From positions 122,745,468 to 122,809,467 of the forward strand of contig JAVGWX010000003.1 of the NCBI GenBank assembly GCA_036924085.1: 64,000 nt of DNA, read 5' to 3'. Positions 53,446 to 64,000 of the stretch are shown in pieces. The DNA comes from Ariolimax columbianus. Its lineage: Eukaryota; Mollusca; Gastropoda; Stylommatophora; Arionidae. Below the pieces are notes generated by a model. That model saw nothing but the letters and a program-made list of their open reading frames with translations, had not been told where the DNA came from and did no database searches. Each line of letters begins with the position of its first letter. The first letter of the stretch is position 1. Position numbers and translations under genes: made by a program.

Positions 53446-53785
53446 TAAATATATTTTTTGCTTGCCCTGTGCTGCCAATGCCTAGTGTTGCAAAACAAAT
53501 ATCAGAGAAAAAAGACAGATGATATGAAAAAAGACATGATATGAAAAAAAGACAGATGATATGAAAAAAAGACATACAATCAAAGGAAAAATCATGAACT
53601 GTAGTAAAGAAGCACATGATGGCCAGAGTTTAAAAATGCACTAAGGCAACTAACAAACAAGAAATATTCAGAAGAGGATGAAATTGCAATGAAATGTTAA
53701 ACAAACCTTTGATCCACAAATAAAAAGAAACTGCTAGAAATCAAAAATGTAAGCTGAATCAGAGGGACAGTACAGCCAATGTAGA

Positions 53786-54352
53786 AGGAAGCAACCATGA
53801 AGGAAGTGATCGTCAAACTGTATAAAGCTTTAGTTAGACCTAGATTGGAGCACTGTGTATAGGTGTGGAGTCCTTATCATAGAGGGAACATAAAAATGCT
53901 AGAAAGAATACAAAAAAGAGCGACAAAGATGATAGTGGGATTCCAGAATTACAGTTATGAGGAACGACTCAGAAAAACCGGCCTACAGTGTCTCGAAGTG
54001 AGAAGAATTCGTGGTGACTTAATACAGGTTTATAAGATGATCAGAGGAATCGATACATTAGACTATAACAAGTTTTTTTAAAATACAGCCACCTACAATA
54101 ACACGAGGGCATAGCTACAAGCTGACTAAAGAGAGGTCCAGGTTAGATATTAGGAAATATTTTTTTTTTCAGAGAGTGGTATCAGCTTGGAATGCATTGC
54201 CAGGGGAGGTAGTGGAGGCAGGGACAGTTAATGCATTTAAGAATAAACTGGATACGCATAGATTTTAGAGCAAGGTGATGTAAATGTAACTCGTTGTATA
54301 CAGACTCTGCAGGGTCTTCTAAACCAGTATAAAGACGTTAAGTTAAGTTATG
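53786..54352 (+). mobile_element. LINE family E 3' fragment
   Basis: Plus frames read 'EVIVKLYKALVRPRLEHCV' (then stop), 'VWSPYHRGNIKMLERIQKRA', 'NYSYEERLRKTGLQCLEVRR', 'DLIQVYKMIRGIDTLDYNKF', then 'TKERSRLDIRKYFF' and 'NALPGEVVEAG'. It ends TAAACCAGTATAAAGACGTT, TAAG tail at 54350. Confidence 0.86.
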
Positions 54353-54419
54353 ATTCTTGTATTAAAACGTAATAGTAAAAAAAAGTAAAGTAACCCATAG
54401 CATTATCGCCGTAGGAGTG

Positions 54420-54650
54420 TGAGTTGTTAGCGATCACACATTTCAAAGGCTTGGCTATATGAGGGTGGTATCCATCTCCTCTCCCTCGCCGCTTTTACTT
54501 CCCGGACTGAACCGGTACCCATTTAAGGATGTGTCGACCCGGGAGCCATTGCGGTCTGAAAAAATCATTTTCTCCTCAACTGGGAAATGAACCCAGGACC
54601 ACTCAGATGTGAAGCCAGCTTGCTAGCAACTGCGCTACATGGCTCCCTAT
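54420..54650 (-). mobile_element. tRNA-derived SINE, family L
   Basis: The minus-strand head is GGAGCCATGTAGCGCAGTTG, box-A-like, then GGTCCTGGGTTCATTTCCCA as box B. It is followed by the module CCCGGGTCGACACATCCTTA-AATGGGTACCGG and the GGGAAGTAAAAGCGG tail. Acceptor-stem pairing is only partial, so it is a SINE and not a tRNA gene. Confidence 0.6.
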
Positions 54651-54654
54651 AACA

Positions 54655-55345
54655 TAGTAAAGATAGAAAAAAGCTGACAGTTGCAGACCCATCAGTATGC
54701 TTAGCTGCACCAGTAAATCAATGGAAAGACTGGTAAATACTAGACCTATGTGGCACCTGGAGAGTAAAAACTGCATTATACTACAAGTCTTGAGACAATA
54801 CAGAATGTATGACATAAGAGATTGAAGATGCGTTACAAAGAAAAAGATATACACTGGCAGTATGAGTAGATATGGTATTTGGGCAGTATTTTTTCAAAAA
54901 ATGGTAGGATTGACAGGGAAATTAAGACTAGGTGTCAGAAAATATCTGTGGTAACACATCAGCTGTCACCATTGCTTAGGCACCCAAGTATTTGTTTGCC
55001 AACAAAGCAACAGTATATTCATACCAACTCTGTGCTACCAGTACCAAACATGGCCTCTATCTAAGGAGCATGCGAGCAGAATTTTGACGTGTGAAATGAA
55101 GTGTTTGAGGAAGGTCATTGGTGTTACCAGGAGAAACAATGCGGAATGCATTTCCAGGTACAAATTACATTGTGTCATGAGAATGCACCCTCATCAACTT
55201 CCACTGATGGCTTACAACACTGGTAGATCTGGCTACAGGGCAAGGGGGCAACTGCAAGGCAGGTGGGTAGATGACATTAGAGTGAATATGTAGCAACATG
55301 GGCTCACATTGACTGATGTAACGCACTTGGCACAGGACAGATGAC
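54655..55345 (+). mobile_element. LINE fragments: RT finger scrap then family I C-terminus
   Basis: At 54690-54790 the frame reads 'MLSCTSKSMERLVNTR', a decayed Jockey-type 'ISLLSCLSKLMERIV'. From 54877: 'MGSIFSKNGRIDREIKTRCQ', 'TKQQYIHTNSVLPVP'. Then 'LTCEMKCLRKVIGVTRRN' (55084-55135), 'MRMHPHQLPLMAYNTGRSGY' and 'RARGQLQGRWVDDI'. The last two blocks are the ordinary end of family I. The two parts could be one element with an internal deletion. Confidence 0.7.
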
Positions 55346-55435
55346 TTAAGCTCCCCATGAAACTTGACAGTATAAGTGGAAAGAAAACTAACTAACTACC
55401 TAACTATACATTGTTTCTTGTATTTCTCCTGACAG

Positions 55436-55498
55436 TTGGAAGCAGTAGTGGACAAGTCATATAAAAATCTCACAGACAGACGAGCTGAAGAGTTTAAG
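55436..55498 (+). CDS. Nostrin-like F-BAR exon E
   Basis: The acceptor is TCTCCTGACAG and the donor GTATGA at 55499. Phase 0 to phase 0, 21 codons: 'LEAVVDKSYKNLTDRRAEEF', then K. The pyrimidine tract is good. LINE I debris ends about 60 bp upstream. Confidence 0.85.
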
Positions 55499-56055
55499 GT
55501 ATGAATCTTTTCTGTGCTACTTTGGTTTATATGATGAGGTTGCCAGCCCCATGCATCTCTACTCAGTCACTTTTCATGACATGTAAAATAGAATGTAGTA
55601 CATCTATATTCTCCTCCACAGTATGGGACCCCCGAATCCACTTGGGAATCTGCACTACTGCTGTGAATACTATACTTTAACCTCATGTAAAATCAAATTG
55701 CACAGAAACCATCATTGCTAGAGCACATGCATGCTATGGTTCCTGCTTTCTCCTGAGAGGCCAACTGCTTACTTCTGTTGGAGCAAAAATGATGATGATG
55801 ATGGTGAGGATAAGTATACAAGATGATAGAATGAAAGCTATGGACATCACTCACTACAAGCAGTCTGGAACGTAAGAAGGGAAGATGATATGTCCTGATG
55901 GAGATTCATCTAATTTGGTGAATGCCCATTGGTAAACTAATCTTTGATACTCTAGGTCACAGCAGCAAACACTACAGAGATGAGTTTATTACTGATATCC
56001 TCTTTACCAAATCTAAGCCCCTCCCCTTGTAGGTAGGCAATGCGAAGAGCATCTT
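55499..56055. other. Unassigned intronic stretch with an ATG repeat
   Basis: No element beyond a short (GATGAT)n at 55790-55802. Confidence 0.5.
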
Positions 56056-56115
56056 AACTTAATGCCAATATACTGGCTTAAAAGACTCTGCAGAGTCTGT
56101 ATACAGCCAGTGTTT
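56056..56115 (-). mobile_element. LINE family E 3' tail scrap
   Basis: CTTAACTTAATGCCAATATA, CTGGCTTAAAAGACTCTGCA, GAGTCTGTATACAGCCAGT. Only the last ~60 bp are present. Confidence 0.75.
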
Positions 56116-56214
56116 GTCTTGTCTTAACCGTAACCACAGGAGGTTATAGGGGCATCACTCAGTGTGTGAGTGATGTGTCTTGGGCATCTTGCTAACCGAG
56201 CAGGGCCCAAAAAT

Positions 56215-56320
56215 GAACGAACTAATTCAAATGGAAAAAGCGGATACGGCGCAAAATAAAAACACAGTGCAACGCACACCGCCTTGGGGATTAGAAAAAT
56301 AAGGCGAACGCACACAAAAA
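56215..56320 (+). mobile_element. SINE family B 3' part
   Basis: CGGCGCAAAATAAAAACACA, 'GTGCAACGCACACCGCCTTG', 'AATAAGGCGAACGCACAC'. It has only the 3' half. Confidence 0.75.
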
Positions 56321-56589
56321 AAATGGAAAAAGCAACACGTTTCCATGGACACAAGAGTAAGTTGTCAACTAGTGTGAATTCTAGTCAAATACATGGCCTT
56401 GCGGCATCCATAATGGACTAAAACACCAGAGAAACGTTATGACCTGTAAACTGTTAGGTGCCATTTTTGTTGCTCTATAGCCTAGGATTTGTGAGCTTGT
56501 TTTACAATCCCAACATACAAGGTTCAAATCGGTTTGACAGACCGAACATGTTGTTTGTTATTTTATGGTATCACCACTAATTTAAGTCA

Positions 56590-56860
56590 GTCCAGCTGTA
56601 GATGGGGGTCGCTGTAGTCAAGAGGTTTAGGCACTCGCTTCTCACATTGATGAACAGAAACGATGGGCGATCAAATCCTACAAGTTTCAATTAACCCCTT
56701 GTCTCATGGGAGGTAAGACCAGAATGCCTGCATCCTGAGTTACCTCCAGTCATCTTGACCAATAATCTTTCCACTGATCCAAGGTAACTCGGGACAAGAG
56801 AGTGAGATTGATGATCAGCGCATTCTCCCCCTCACTATAATCCAAATACAACGCACATCA
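56590..56860 (+). mobile_element. SINE family K, copy 2, with tRNA-like head
   Basis: The head is GTAGTCAAGAGGTTTAGGCA, then GCGATCAAATCCTAC (box-B-like). The body contains TACCTCCAGTCATCTTGACC, 'AACTCGGGACAAGAGAGTGA' and 'ACTATAATCCAAATACAACG'. It matches 17665-17800. No poly-A tail was seen. Confidence 0.6.
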
Positions 56861-57289
56861 CATTATTAAGACAAACCCGTCTGATGTTATGGCCATCATC
56901 GCTTGCGATGGGCAATAACTTAACTTTAGATGGATACCTGATGAAGTCAGGGGAAAATTTCTAAGCTGCTGCGGAAACTACAGAGTTCATGCTCTGTCAT
57001 AGGCACTTTTAACAATTAAAGCGACTGAGTACATATTGGCATGCTGTTCAGTTCTATGAGCCATTTTTCAATTATTATCCCGGCATGCCCTTTCAGCATT
57101 AGACCAATTTCCTTCTGGCTTTATTAGGGCATGAAAACACTAATTCACACATATAATTAGATGATCTGTGCATTCACATATAATCAGATCACTTCACATA
57201 CTCAGGTGAATCTGTACACTTATACATAATCAGAACATACATCATTCCCAAGGTGTCCTGCATTTGCAACACACATTCAGTTCTCTTAC
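56861..57289. other. Unassigned stretch
   Basis: AT-rich. A weak direct repeat (ACACATATAATTAGATGATC and CACATATAATCAGATCAC) lies near 57140-57190. Confidence 0.5.
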
Positions 57290-57872
57290 TGTTCACAGGG
57301 TGTCCATCATAAGCACCTATTGAACACGACTGGTGAAACTCGAGGTGTATAATGGGACAACCACCCTGCAAACTCTCTAACTTCCAGTCTCTCTCCCAGT
57401 CTTCCTGCCGGTCTCCCAGCCAGTCTGCCGAATTAGCTCTGCAGTGTATTTTATAGTGTCAAGGAAACAACATGGCTGTGCAGTGGTCATTTGTGGGTTG
57501 GCTGATTTAGCTATCACTCCAATTTGGATCTATCCCATTTACAATGTTATTGGCTGTCTATCCACGAGTCCCTGTCATTGTAAATGTGGTAGCCAGTCGT
57601 GGAAGTATCAGGTATCACCAACCCCCATCCTTGTCAAGTCTGATGCTAGAGTGGTCAGTTCTGACACCCACCCCTGTACCAGACAGTGTCTTCTACCTAA
57701 TGTGTTCCTAACCCATTCTTTCATTGTCGACCTAGTGTCGAAACGGCGATTGACCCTGGCATGACCTGCATTCATACAACGCTTTCAGGCAACCTTTGTT
57801 TCTTAGAGTCACCAGCCCAATCTCCCCTGCCCTAAAAAACCCATGCTCCAGCTGGAACTGTCACACTTATTC
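57290..57872 (+). repeat. Dispersed repeat family N, copy 2
   Basis: It matches the right end of 20000-20672 ('CAGGCAACCTTTGTT', 'AATCTCCCCTGCCCTAAA', 'TGCTCCAGCTGGAACTGTCA'). The 57290 end is uncertain. Non-coding. Confidence 0.4.
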
Positions 57873-57917
57873 TCCATGGAGAATGCTGCCAAGTTCTATA
57901 TTAACATTAGGACCCAT

Positions 57918-58345
57918 CATTCAATCAATCAATCAAAACCTATCGCTCCTCTTGGTACATACATTATTGATCAAATCTCGCTAGCATACATGACAGCTCT
58001 TTCTGCCTCTCTCTGGGTGCAATCGCATAATTTTTTCTCCATGTATTTTATCTTTTTCAATTGAGGATTTCAAATAAGAGCCTGCCTAGCTATATTGAAT
58101 GGTGCTTTTCAGACCCAATTTCTTCTCTTAATTTGTTATTCAAGTGAGTGTTATTGTCTTTTCATTCTCATCTTTACATCTGTATCTGTACCTGCTGACG
58201 TATCAATTGTGCTGAACAAATATGCAAAGGCATCCACCTCTTCCAGCTACTCTCCTACCAGTATGATTGGTTCTTTGTTGACCGGGTCATATTTAAGAGG
58301 CTGTTTTCTTGATGTTGATATTCAGTCCAAAGGTGGCTGATTGAC
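57918..58345 (-). mobile_element. RTE-like LINE fragment with internal deletion
   Basis: Minus frames: 'FGLNINIKKTASKYDPVNK' (RT, family form 'GLNIN.KKTK.M'), 'EPIILVGE', 'EVDAFAYLFSTIDTSADTD' (family 'EVD.FTYLGSTVDTQGGTD'), then a jump to 'IARQALI' and 'NPQLKK', then 'REAERAVMYAS', then the RTE end and TCAATCAATCAAAA tail. Frameshifted. Confidence 0.7.
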
Positions 58346-58419
58346 TGATTGATCTTTCACCTTGTCAAGTTTCTGTCACTCCACCATGCATTTTTCAACT
58401 GGCAATTAAGTTTGTTGTG

Positions 58420-58592
58420 CATGAGCCTGGTTAATGTACATGACTCACAATCCAAACACCTATATGCAAGTTAGTGTCCCTATTAGAAGTAACACCATTA
58501 AAAAAATGTGTGCTAAAGTCAGATGCACTGGATCATAAGGTGCAAAACATGGGTAAATGCATGCTGCCTTATGAAATAAGGTGAACGAAAGA
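58420..58592 (+). mobile_element. SINE family B, old copy
   Basis: CATGAGCCTGGTTAATGTAC, 'ATGACTCACAATCCAAACACC', 'AAAGTCAGATGCACTGGATC', 'AAGGTGCAAAACATG'. These keep the order and spacing of family B but have many changes. It lies 100 bp before exon F. Confidence 0.5.
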
Positions 58593-58693
58593 AACAAATA
58601 AATACAAAAATGCACTTCAAACCTTTCTTTCCTTTTTCTTTAAAAAACAAAATCATGATTTGGTTATTGTCTTTTTTACTTGCCTCTATTCAG

Positions 58694-58789
58694 TGTAAAA
58701 AGCACTCTTATTCTTGTTGTCGAGACTATGAGAAGGCAGAGTCTTCTGTCATTGATGCCAAAACTGGGAAGGGTAAAGATGTTGGAAAG
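58694..58789 (+). CDS. Nostrin-like F-BAR exon F
   Basis: The acceptor is CTCTATTCAG and the donor GTGAGT at 58790. Phase 0 to 0, 32 codons: 'CKKHSYSCCRDYEKAESSVI' then 'DAKTGKGKDVGK'. Basic and Cys-rich patches are typical of this part of F-BAR proteins. The frame runs open to both sides by chance, which helped find it. Confidence 0.82.
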
Positions 58790-59469
58790 GTGAGTTTCAA
58801 ATTGTAACGGATGTGCTTAGTTATCAAAATGATTACTTATGTTGAACATACAAGGTGATGTGGCAAAAATAACTGCAGGAAAAGTATTATAAGTGTTCCG
58901 GATATGTTGCGCAACACTTCAGAAAGCTGAACAGGTTTCCTGAAAGAAAGTTGTGGCCCTTTGCTCATTAGGTGGCAATAAATAGAATTAGAAGAACTTT
59001 AAGGGTTATAGTTCTTACATTTATATTGGGTCTGTGCTAATTAGTAGGAGTCTCATAGTGGTTAAGAGAATTTGTCTGTTACAGATTTGGGAGGGGAGGG
59101 TGGGGGTGGGGGGGGGGGGGAATCCACATGCAATAGTTTAGAGGTTCTCAACCTATGCTTGAATAGGGTTCAGATGCATGTCTCTAAGATTCAGTGAAAG
59201 GTGCCCATGAGCTCAGAGAAAAGTGTCTATGTGAAGGTCTTGGGGGAATTCTGCAGAAGATTGTTATTTAATGAAATAATAGACATTAAAGAAGAAATCC
59301 TTAACTCCCGAGTACAGAGAAAAGTGACCCTGTAGGTCAGTGAGCAGTTAGTTGGATATATTATCTATCAATACTGTTTTCAATCTGTTTTTTTGCAGCT
59401 TTGTTTAAAAGAAAAAACACTTTGCTGAAAACAATACTGTAAGGAAAGGTGAAGCACAAATGTGCTATG
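58790..59469. other. Unassigned intronic stretch with a poly-G run
   Basis: A run of GGGGTGGGGGGGGGGGGG at 59102-59120. Nothing else. Confidence 0.5.
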
Positions 59470-59840
59470 ATGGCATCCTGTCAGTCTCGAGAGACAATGA
59501 ACTTCACGCAAAATAGGGGGCAGTTGTTGTCCTAGGTTACGCCGCAAACGTCTTGATGCATCCTGTCTTCCTCTGCCTATAGACCAACAGACAAAGTCTA
59601 CCTCCAGCCGGGTCTGCCTTTGGCTAGGTCCTCCAAGTTGCAGGTGTTTATATCCAATGTCTTCAGGTCACGCTTGGAAACATTTTTGTAGCGGAGGAAG
59701 TGTCTACCTTTTTTATGCTTGTCCGTGGTCAGCTCTCCGTAAATGATAAGTGATGTCATTCCCTTGGATACACCGGCTGTGTGGAGAGAAGTGATCTGCT
59801 GACTGGGCAACAGCGGTCCTCTCATCAAAATGCCCATTTA
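59470..59840 (-). mobile_element. LINE C-terminal fragment
   Basis: The minus frame 59837-59601: 'QQITSLHTAGVSKGMTSLII', 'KKGRHFLRYKNVSKRDLKTL', 'NLEDLAKGRPGWR', the RTE variant end 'KRYKD.LK..LK...I....WE.LA.DR..WR'. Then stop codons. Confidence 0.65.
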
Positions 59841-59995
59841 AACAACGCTATAAGGGGGAGGATAACATCAAAAGATGGACAAGGACAACCTGGCAGGCTG
59901 TATCATTATAGCAAGAGACAGAGGATATTGAAATTCATCGCAGCCAACCTTTGGTGTGAAGAAGCACTTGAACTGGATTGAGCTTTACTATTGAA
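59841..59995 (+). mobile_element. LINE C-terminal scrap
   Basis: Plus sequence GATAACATCAAAAGATGGAC encodes 'DNIKRWT', then a decayed segment corresponding to 'NRVPWRS..AADLRCGDGT' in the 42-kb composite. It begins right at the preceding opposite-strand fragment. Confidence 0.5.
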
Positions 59996-60239
59996 CATTG
60001 CCTTTATATTTTAATGTTGTTTCTAGAGAACATTCAAATCTATTTTATTGTTATGCATTGTTACATTTGTAACTTGATTTATGGATATAATTATGTTTAT
60101 GCAGAGGTTCGCTGAGACCTATAAATAATTTCAAGAGTTTCTCCAATGCAAAAAGTTTGATGATGACTGGACTAGACGGTTGCAAGGACCATGTAAAACA
60201 AACTTAATTGCCTTTTGAAAAATGCATAGTGAAGTGATA

Positions 60240-60436
60240 AAAACTTGACAGGGTGAAAGAACAATCAGCCAATTTGGGACTGAATATCAACATGAAGAAA
60301 ATCCAGCTCCTTAAAATTAACCTGATCAACAAAGTACCAATCATGCTAATGGGAAACTCGATGCAAAGGGTACATGCCTTTGCCTATTTGTCCAGCACAG
60401 TTGACATGTCAGGGGTACAGATGCAGATGTAAAGAC
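60240..60436 (+). mobile_element. RTE-like LINE, 5' part, interrupted
   Basis: Frames encode 'LNINMKKIQLLKINLINKVP', 'IMLMGNSM', then 'AFAYLSSTVDMSG' and 'TDADVK'. It continues after the LINE E insertion at 60820. Confidence 0.75.
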
Positions 60437-60812
60437 TCAGAAAAACCGTCTTACACAGTGTCTAGAAAAGAGAAGAATTCGAGGTGACAATACTTGTGTA
60501 TAAGATAATCAAAGGAAAGGATAAATTAGACTATAGCAAGCTTTTCAAATTACAACCACCTACAAGAACAAGAGGAAATAGCTACAAATTAACTAAAGAA
60601 AGGTGCAGATTAGATATTATTAAATAATTTTTTAATCAAAGAGTGGTGAATGCTTGGAATGCATTGCCACAGGAAGTAGTGGAGGCAAGGACAATTAATG
60701 CATTTAAGAATAGAATGGGCGCATAGCTTTTGGAGCAAGGAAATTTAAATGGAACTGGTTGTATACAGACTCTGCATAGTCTTATAAACCAGTACAAAGA
60801 CGTCATGTTTAG
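60437..60812 (+). mobile_element. LINE family E fragment, inserted in the RTE LINE
   Basis: It begins ACTCAGAAAAACC, with 'RGD..VYKIIKGKDKLDYSK', 'ERCRLDI', 'FNQRVVNAWNALPQEVVEA', and ends AAACCAGTACAAAGACG, GTTTAGTTAA tail. The RTE frame resumes after it in the correct order, so it is a nested insertion. Confidence 0.8.
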
Positions 60813-61198
60813 TTAATTATCAGAATTGGAAAGGCAGGAATGACATTCCTAACACTAAATACCATGGAGATCCAGAGAAATCAAGATTAACATAAAAGTT
60901 AGAATATTCAACGCCAGTGTCAATTGATGCTGTTGTATGGTGCCGAAACTGGGGCTGGTTAGGACATTACAATAAGAAAGGCACAGTCCAACATTGGCAG
61001 GCTCTCTCATGGGATCCTCAGAGGGCAAGAAAGAGAGGTAGACCCACAACACAAATACACAGAAAAGAAAATGTGAGAGGTAACTGCCATTAAATGTTTA
61101 CACCTGGAGAGAAGTAGAAAGAGTAGCCCAGGACCATGTATGCCCACGAGTTGTGATAAATGGCCTATGCACCAAGAGTAACGATGGGTTTTGATTGA
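60813..61198 (+). mobile_element. RTE-like LINE, 3' part, after the nested insertion
   Basis: 'RIGKAGMTFLTL', 'FNASVN'-like remnant, 'MLLYGAETG', then 'TWREVERVAQDH', 'VVINGLCTKSNDGF' and stop, then a TGATTGATAG tail. It continues the order broken at 60436. It ends 120 bp before exon G. Confidence 0.78.
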
Positions 61199-61320
61199 TA
61201 GTGAAGTGATCTGGTCCTATGTTTGTTCTCAATAATCTGCTCCAGAGTACATACAGGAAAAAATACATCATAAATGAGGTCCTTTATTATTACCATAAAG
61301 CGACTTCATATTTATCTCAG

Positions 61321-61437
61321 GTTGAAAAGAAAAGTAGACAGTTTCTGGCACTTCTGAAGAAGGCTGACAAGGATTACACAGAAGCCAGTTACAAGGCTGA
61401 GGCAGCCCGCCAGGACTGGGACATAACAGTAGCACGG
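61321..61437 (+). CDS. Nostrin-like F-BAR exon G
   Basis: The acceptor is TTTATCTCAG and the donor GTAAGG at 61438. Phase 0 to 0, 39 codons: 'VEKKSRQFLALLKKADKDYT', 'EASYKAEAARQDWDITVAR'. Strong coiled-coil pattern. It is the last exon found; the following 2.5 kb contain only repeats and unassigned sequence. Confidence 0.87.
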
Positions 61438-61544
61438 GTAAGGCTATCATTGACAGTTACATCATAAGAGAGTGCTACGTTTCCAGTGTAGATAATCAGA
61501 TAGTGCTGAGTAAATAGTGGAGGTTGTCACGATTTATTAATGTT

Positions 61545-61742
61545 TTGTATATCAAGTTAGATACTAGAAAATATTTGTTTATTCAGAGAGGGGTGAATGC
61601 TTGGTATGCACAGGATATAGTAGAGACAGGGTAAATTAATGCATTATAGAATAGATTTGATGCATCAAGTGAAGAAAAAGAAACTGGTAGTATACAGACT
61701 CTGCAGAGTCTTCCAAACCTGTATAAAGACATTAAGTTAACA
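61545..61742 (+). mobile_element. LINE family E 3' scrap
   Basis: AAGTTAGATACTAGAAAATA, 'TTTATTCAGAGAGGGGTGAA', 'GCTTGGTATGCA', then CAGACTCTGCAGAGTCTTCC and 'TATAAAGACATTAAGTTAAC' tail. A tandem array begins within 30 bp. Confidence 0.75.
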
Positions 61743-61744
61743 AA

Positions 61745-62200
61745 TTAGTTAAGTGTAGAGTATCAGGATATCTTGAAAGTGCTATATATCAAGTGTAGAT
61801 TCTCATATCTTAAAGTTCTATATAGCAAGTGTAGGTTATCATGAAATCTTGAAGTGATATAAATCAAGCGTTGATTATCTGGATATCTTGAAGTGATATA
61901 TATCAAGTAGATCATGATATCTTGAAGTGATATATATCGAGTGAAGATTATCATGATATCTTTAAGTGATATATATCGAGTGTAGATTATCGTGATATCT
62001 TGAAGTGATGAATATCAAGTGTAGATTATCATGATAAAGGGATGCATATCAAGTGTAGATTATCAGGATATTCAAAATAACTAAAAATCAATTGCAGATT
62101 ATCAGGATATCTCAAAGTACTATATATCAAGCCTAGATTATCATTTTATCTTAAAGTGCAGGTGTAGGATATCTAGAAGTGCCACATATCTTTATTATCA
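61745..62200. repeat. Degenerate ~39-bp tandem repeat, about 11 units
   Basis: The unit contains GATATCTTGAAGTGATATAT, ATCAAGTGTAGATTATCAT. The spacing varies. It starts directly beyond the LINE E tail. Confidence 0.85.
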
Positions 62201-62690
62201 AGGTCTCAGAAAGTACTAAATATCAAAGTGCAAGAAGTAAAGTAATAACTTCATCATATTTATCCTCTTTCTTCTTATTCATAAATTTGATATTATTACC
62301 ATTATTCTTTCGTGATTGTCATGTATTTTTCTGTTACTTGGAATACTTGGAATACTTGGAATACTGGTATCCAAACAAATATGTTTTAATGTCTGTTGCC
62401 AGGTAGTTGAAGGCTTCGGCAATACGTATTAGGCATTTTAGAACTTCCTGTGGCTCATTAGGCCTGTTGCTCTTTTAAAAAAAATTGATTATATTGCAAT
62501 CTCTCATTATTTTTTTAAACTATTGCTATTGTTCATACATCTACATCTGAATATATAATTTTAATTCAATAGAAACATAAGCTATGAGCACCTTCGTTTA
62601 AATTTTTTGAGTAGGAGGCGTGGGATGAATGAAGAGAGGGACCTGTGAAATAATGGCAGAAATGTATAGGTCTGATCAAATAGCTATAAT
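62201..62690. other. Unassigned intronic stretch
   Basis: AT-rich. No exon with matching phase after 61437 was found. A short TTGGAATAC triplication lies at 62338-62365. Confidence 0.5.
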
Positions 62691-62697
62691 TCTTACA

Positions 62698-63162
62698 ATC
62701 AAACATACAGTTATTCATTCTGACTATAAAACATACAGATATTCATTCTGACTATAAAACATACAGATATCCATTCTTACTATAAAACATAAAGATATCC
62801 ATTCTTACTATAAAACATAAAGATATCCATTCTTACTATAAAACATAAAGATATCCATTCTTACTATAAAACATAAAGATATCCATTCTTACTATAAAAC
62901 ATAGAGTTATCCATTCTTACTATAAAACATACAGTTATCCATTCTTACTATAAAACATACAGTTATCTATTCTGACTATAAAACATACAGTTATCTATTC
63001 TGACTATAAAACATACAGTTATCTATTCTGACTATAAAACATACAGATATCCATTAATACTATAAAACATACATATATCCATTCTTACTCTAAAATATAC
63101 AGTTATCCATATTTACTATAAAACATACAGATATCCATTCATACTATAAAACATACAGTTAT
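62698..63162. repeat. 28-bp tandem repeat, about 17 copies
   Basis: The unit contains ACTATAAAACATACAGTTAT, CCATTCTT, with GATATCC and GTTATCC variants and block-wise arrangement of AAAG and ACAG types. Highly regular. Confidence 0.93.
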
Positions 63163-63540
63163 CTTAAATGTTCAGCCATTATCATAGGATTTATGACCTG
63201 AATATGCTAAAGAACTGTCACTTTACTATTTTTAACGACAGTCATCATCATGTGACATATTTTTTACAGAACGTAGTCTCGGTCACAGCAGCTCTGTATG
63301 CATCTCAGTTTAGGGCGAGTCAGCCGACATCATGTAATGTTCAAACATTAACCAACAACAGTTTACACATCGGTTGAGACATAATATTTTTGTTGATGAA
63401 TTTTTTTCCCGTCAAACATAAATTACTGGAAATAGTAAAGTGTTTAGTTTTGTCTTTGTTTTTTGACATTTCTCTGTGTTTCTTTCATAACCATTACTGC
63501 TCTTTCTGTGTTGTTCTATTGTTCTACTCATTATCTTCTT
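63163..63540. other. Unassigned stretch
   Basis: A TTTTTTACAG acceptor-like site at 63267 opens a frame to 63374, but it lacks a donor and F-BAR residues, so it is not called an exon. Confidence 0.5.
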
Positions 63541-63552
63541 CACTTATAATTT

Positions 63553-64000
63553 GGCTGGACATTGACACCCACATCTGGGCTGGACATTGACACCCACATC
63601 TGGTCTGGACATTGACACTCACATCTGGTCTGGACATTGATGCCCACATCTGGTCTGGACATTGACACCCACATCTGGTCTGGACATTGACACCTACATC
63701 TGGGCTGGACATTGACACCCACATCTGGTCTGGACATTGACACCTACATCTGGGCTGGACATTGACACCCACATCTGGGCTGGACATTGACACCCACATC
63801 TGGTTTGGACATTGATGCTCACATTTCAGCTGGACATTGACACCCACATCTGGGCTGGACATTGATGCTCACATCTGGTCTGGACATTGATGCTCACATT
63901 TCAGCTGGACATTGACACCCACATTTGGTCTGGACATTGATGCTCACATCTGGTCTGGACATTGATGCTCACACTTCAGCTGGATATTGACACCCACATC
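63553..64000. repeat. 25-bp tandem repeat running off the window edge, about 18 copies visible
   Basis: The unit contains GCTGGACATTGACACCCACA, TCTGG, with TGGTC and GATGCTC variants. Because 25 is not a multiple of three, all minus frames stay open. The array end is outside the window. Confidence 0.93.

Noticed and set aside
63267..63377. Next F-BAR exon after exon G
   Set aside because: It has an AG acceptor but reaches a stop with no donor, and its residues do not resemble the expected F-BAR helix.

Overview
This is a window of animal nuclear DNA with spliceosomal introns, AT-rich sequence, tRNA-derived SINEs, many LINE families, mariner-type DNA transposons and very abundant tandem repeats. 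The mix of RTE-, Jockey-, CR1/L2- and RNase H-type LINEs, a Neptune/Penelope-type element and (GAA)n-tailed SINEs looks like a lophotrochozoan, most likely a mollusc. That placement is inference from repeat style, not a match to a named species. There are no bacterial-type operons and no clear tRNA or rRNA gene.

One host gene is recognisable. Seven short exons on the + strand (41070-61437) splice into one open frame of 196 codons that reads as part of an F-BAR domain, most like the nostrin family. All six internal junctions have GT/AG borders and compatible phases. The start of the gene lies upstream of exon 41070 and was not found. The rest lies beyond the right edge. Its introns (1.7-5.8 kb) are filled with LINE debris, SINEs, minisatellites and about 3 kb of simple-sequence DNA.

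Region 1-41 kb has no host gene I can support. It holds SINE copies, decayed LINEs, a fold-back mariner element (10681-11228), an internally deleted mariner (18350-19094), at least a dozen minisatellites, and a young Penelope-like element (27553-31973, - strand). That element has an intact RT plus GIY-YIG reading frame, a tandem partial copy acting as pseudo-LTR, and a target-site duplication. It is the only full-length, apparently intact mobile-element gene here.

The most unusual theme is where tandem repeats start. Two minisatellites (13718-13920, 22-bp unit; 33831-34410, 32-bp unit) lie inside LINE reverse-transcriptase genes and are made of their codons, in one case the codons of the catalytic YADD box. 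Several other arrays abut LINE 3' ends. A 38-bp satellite (25671-27410) was later split by two retroposed insertions. These features make a record of retroelement insertion followed by tandem expansion. All family names rest on reading the translations by eye, and no database search was run.
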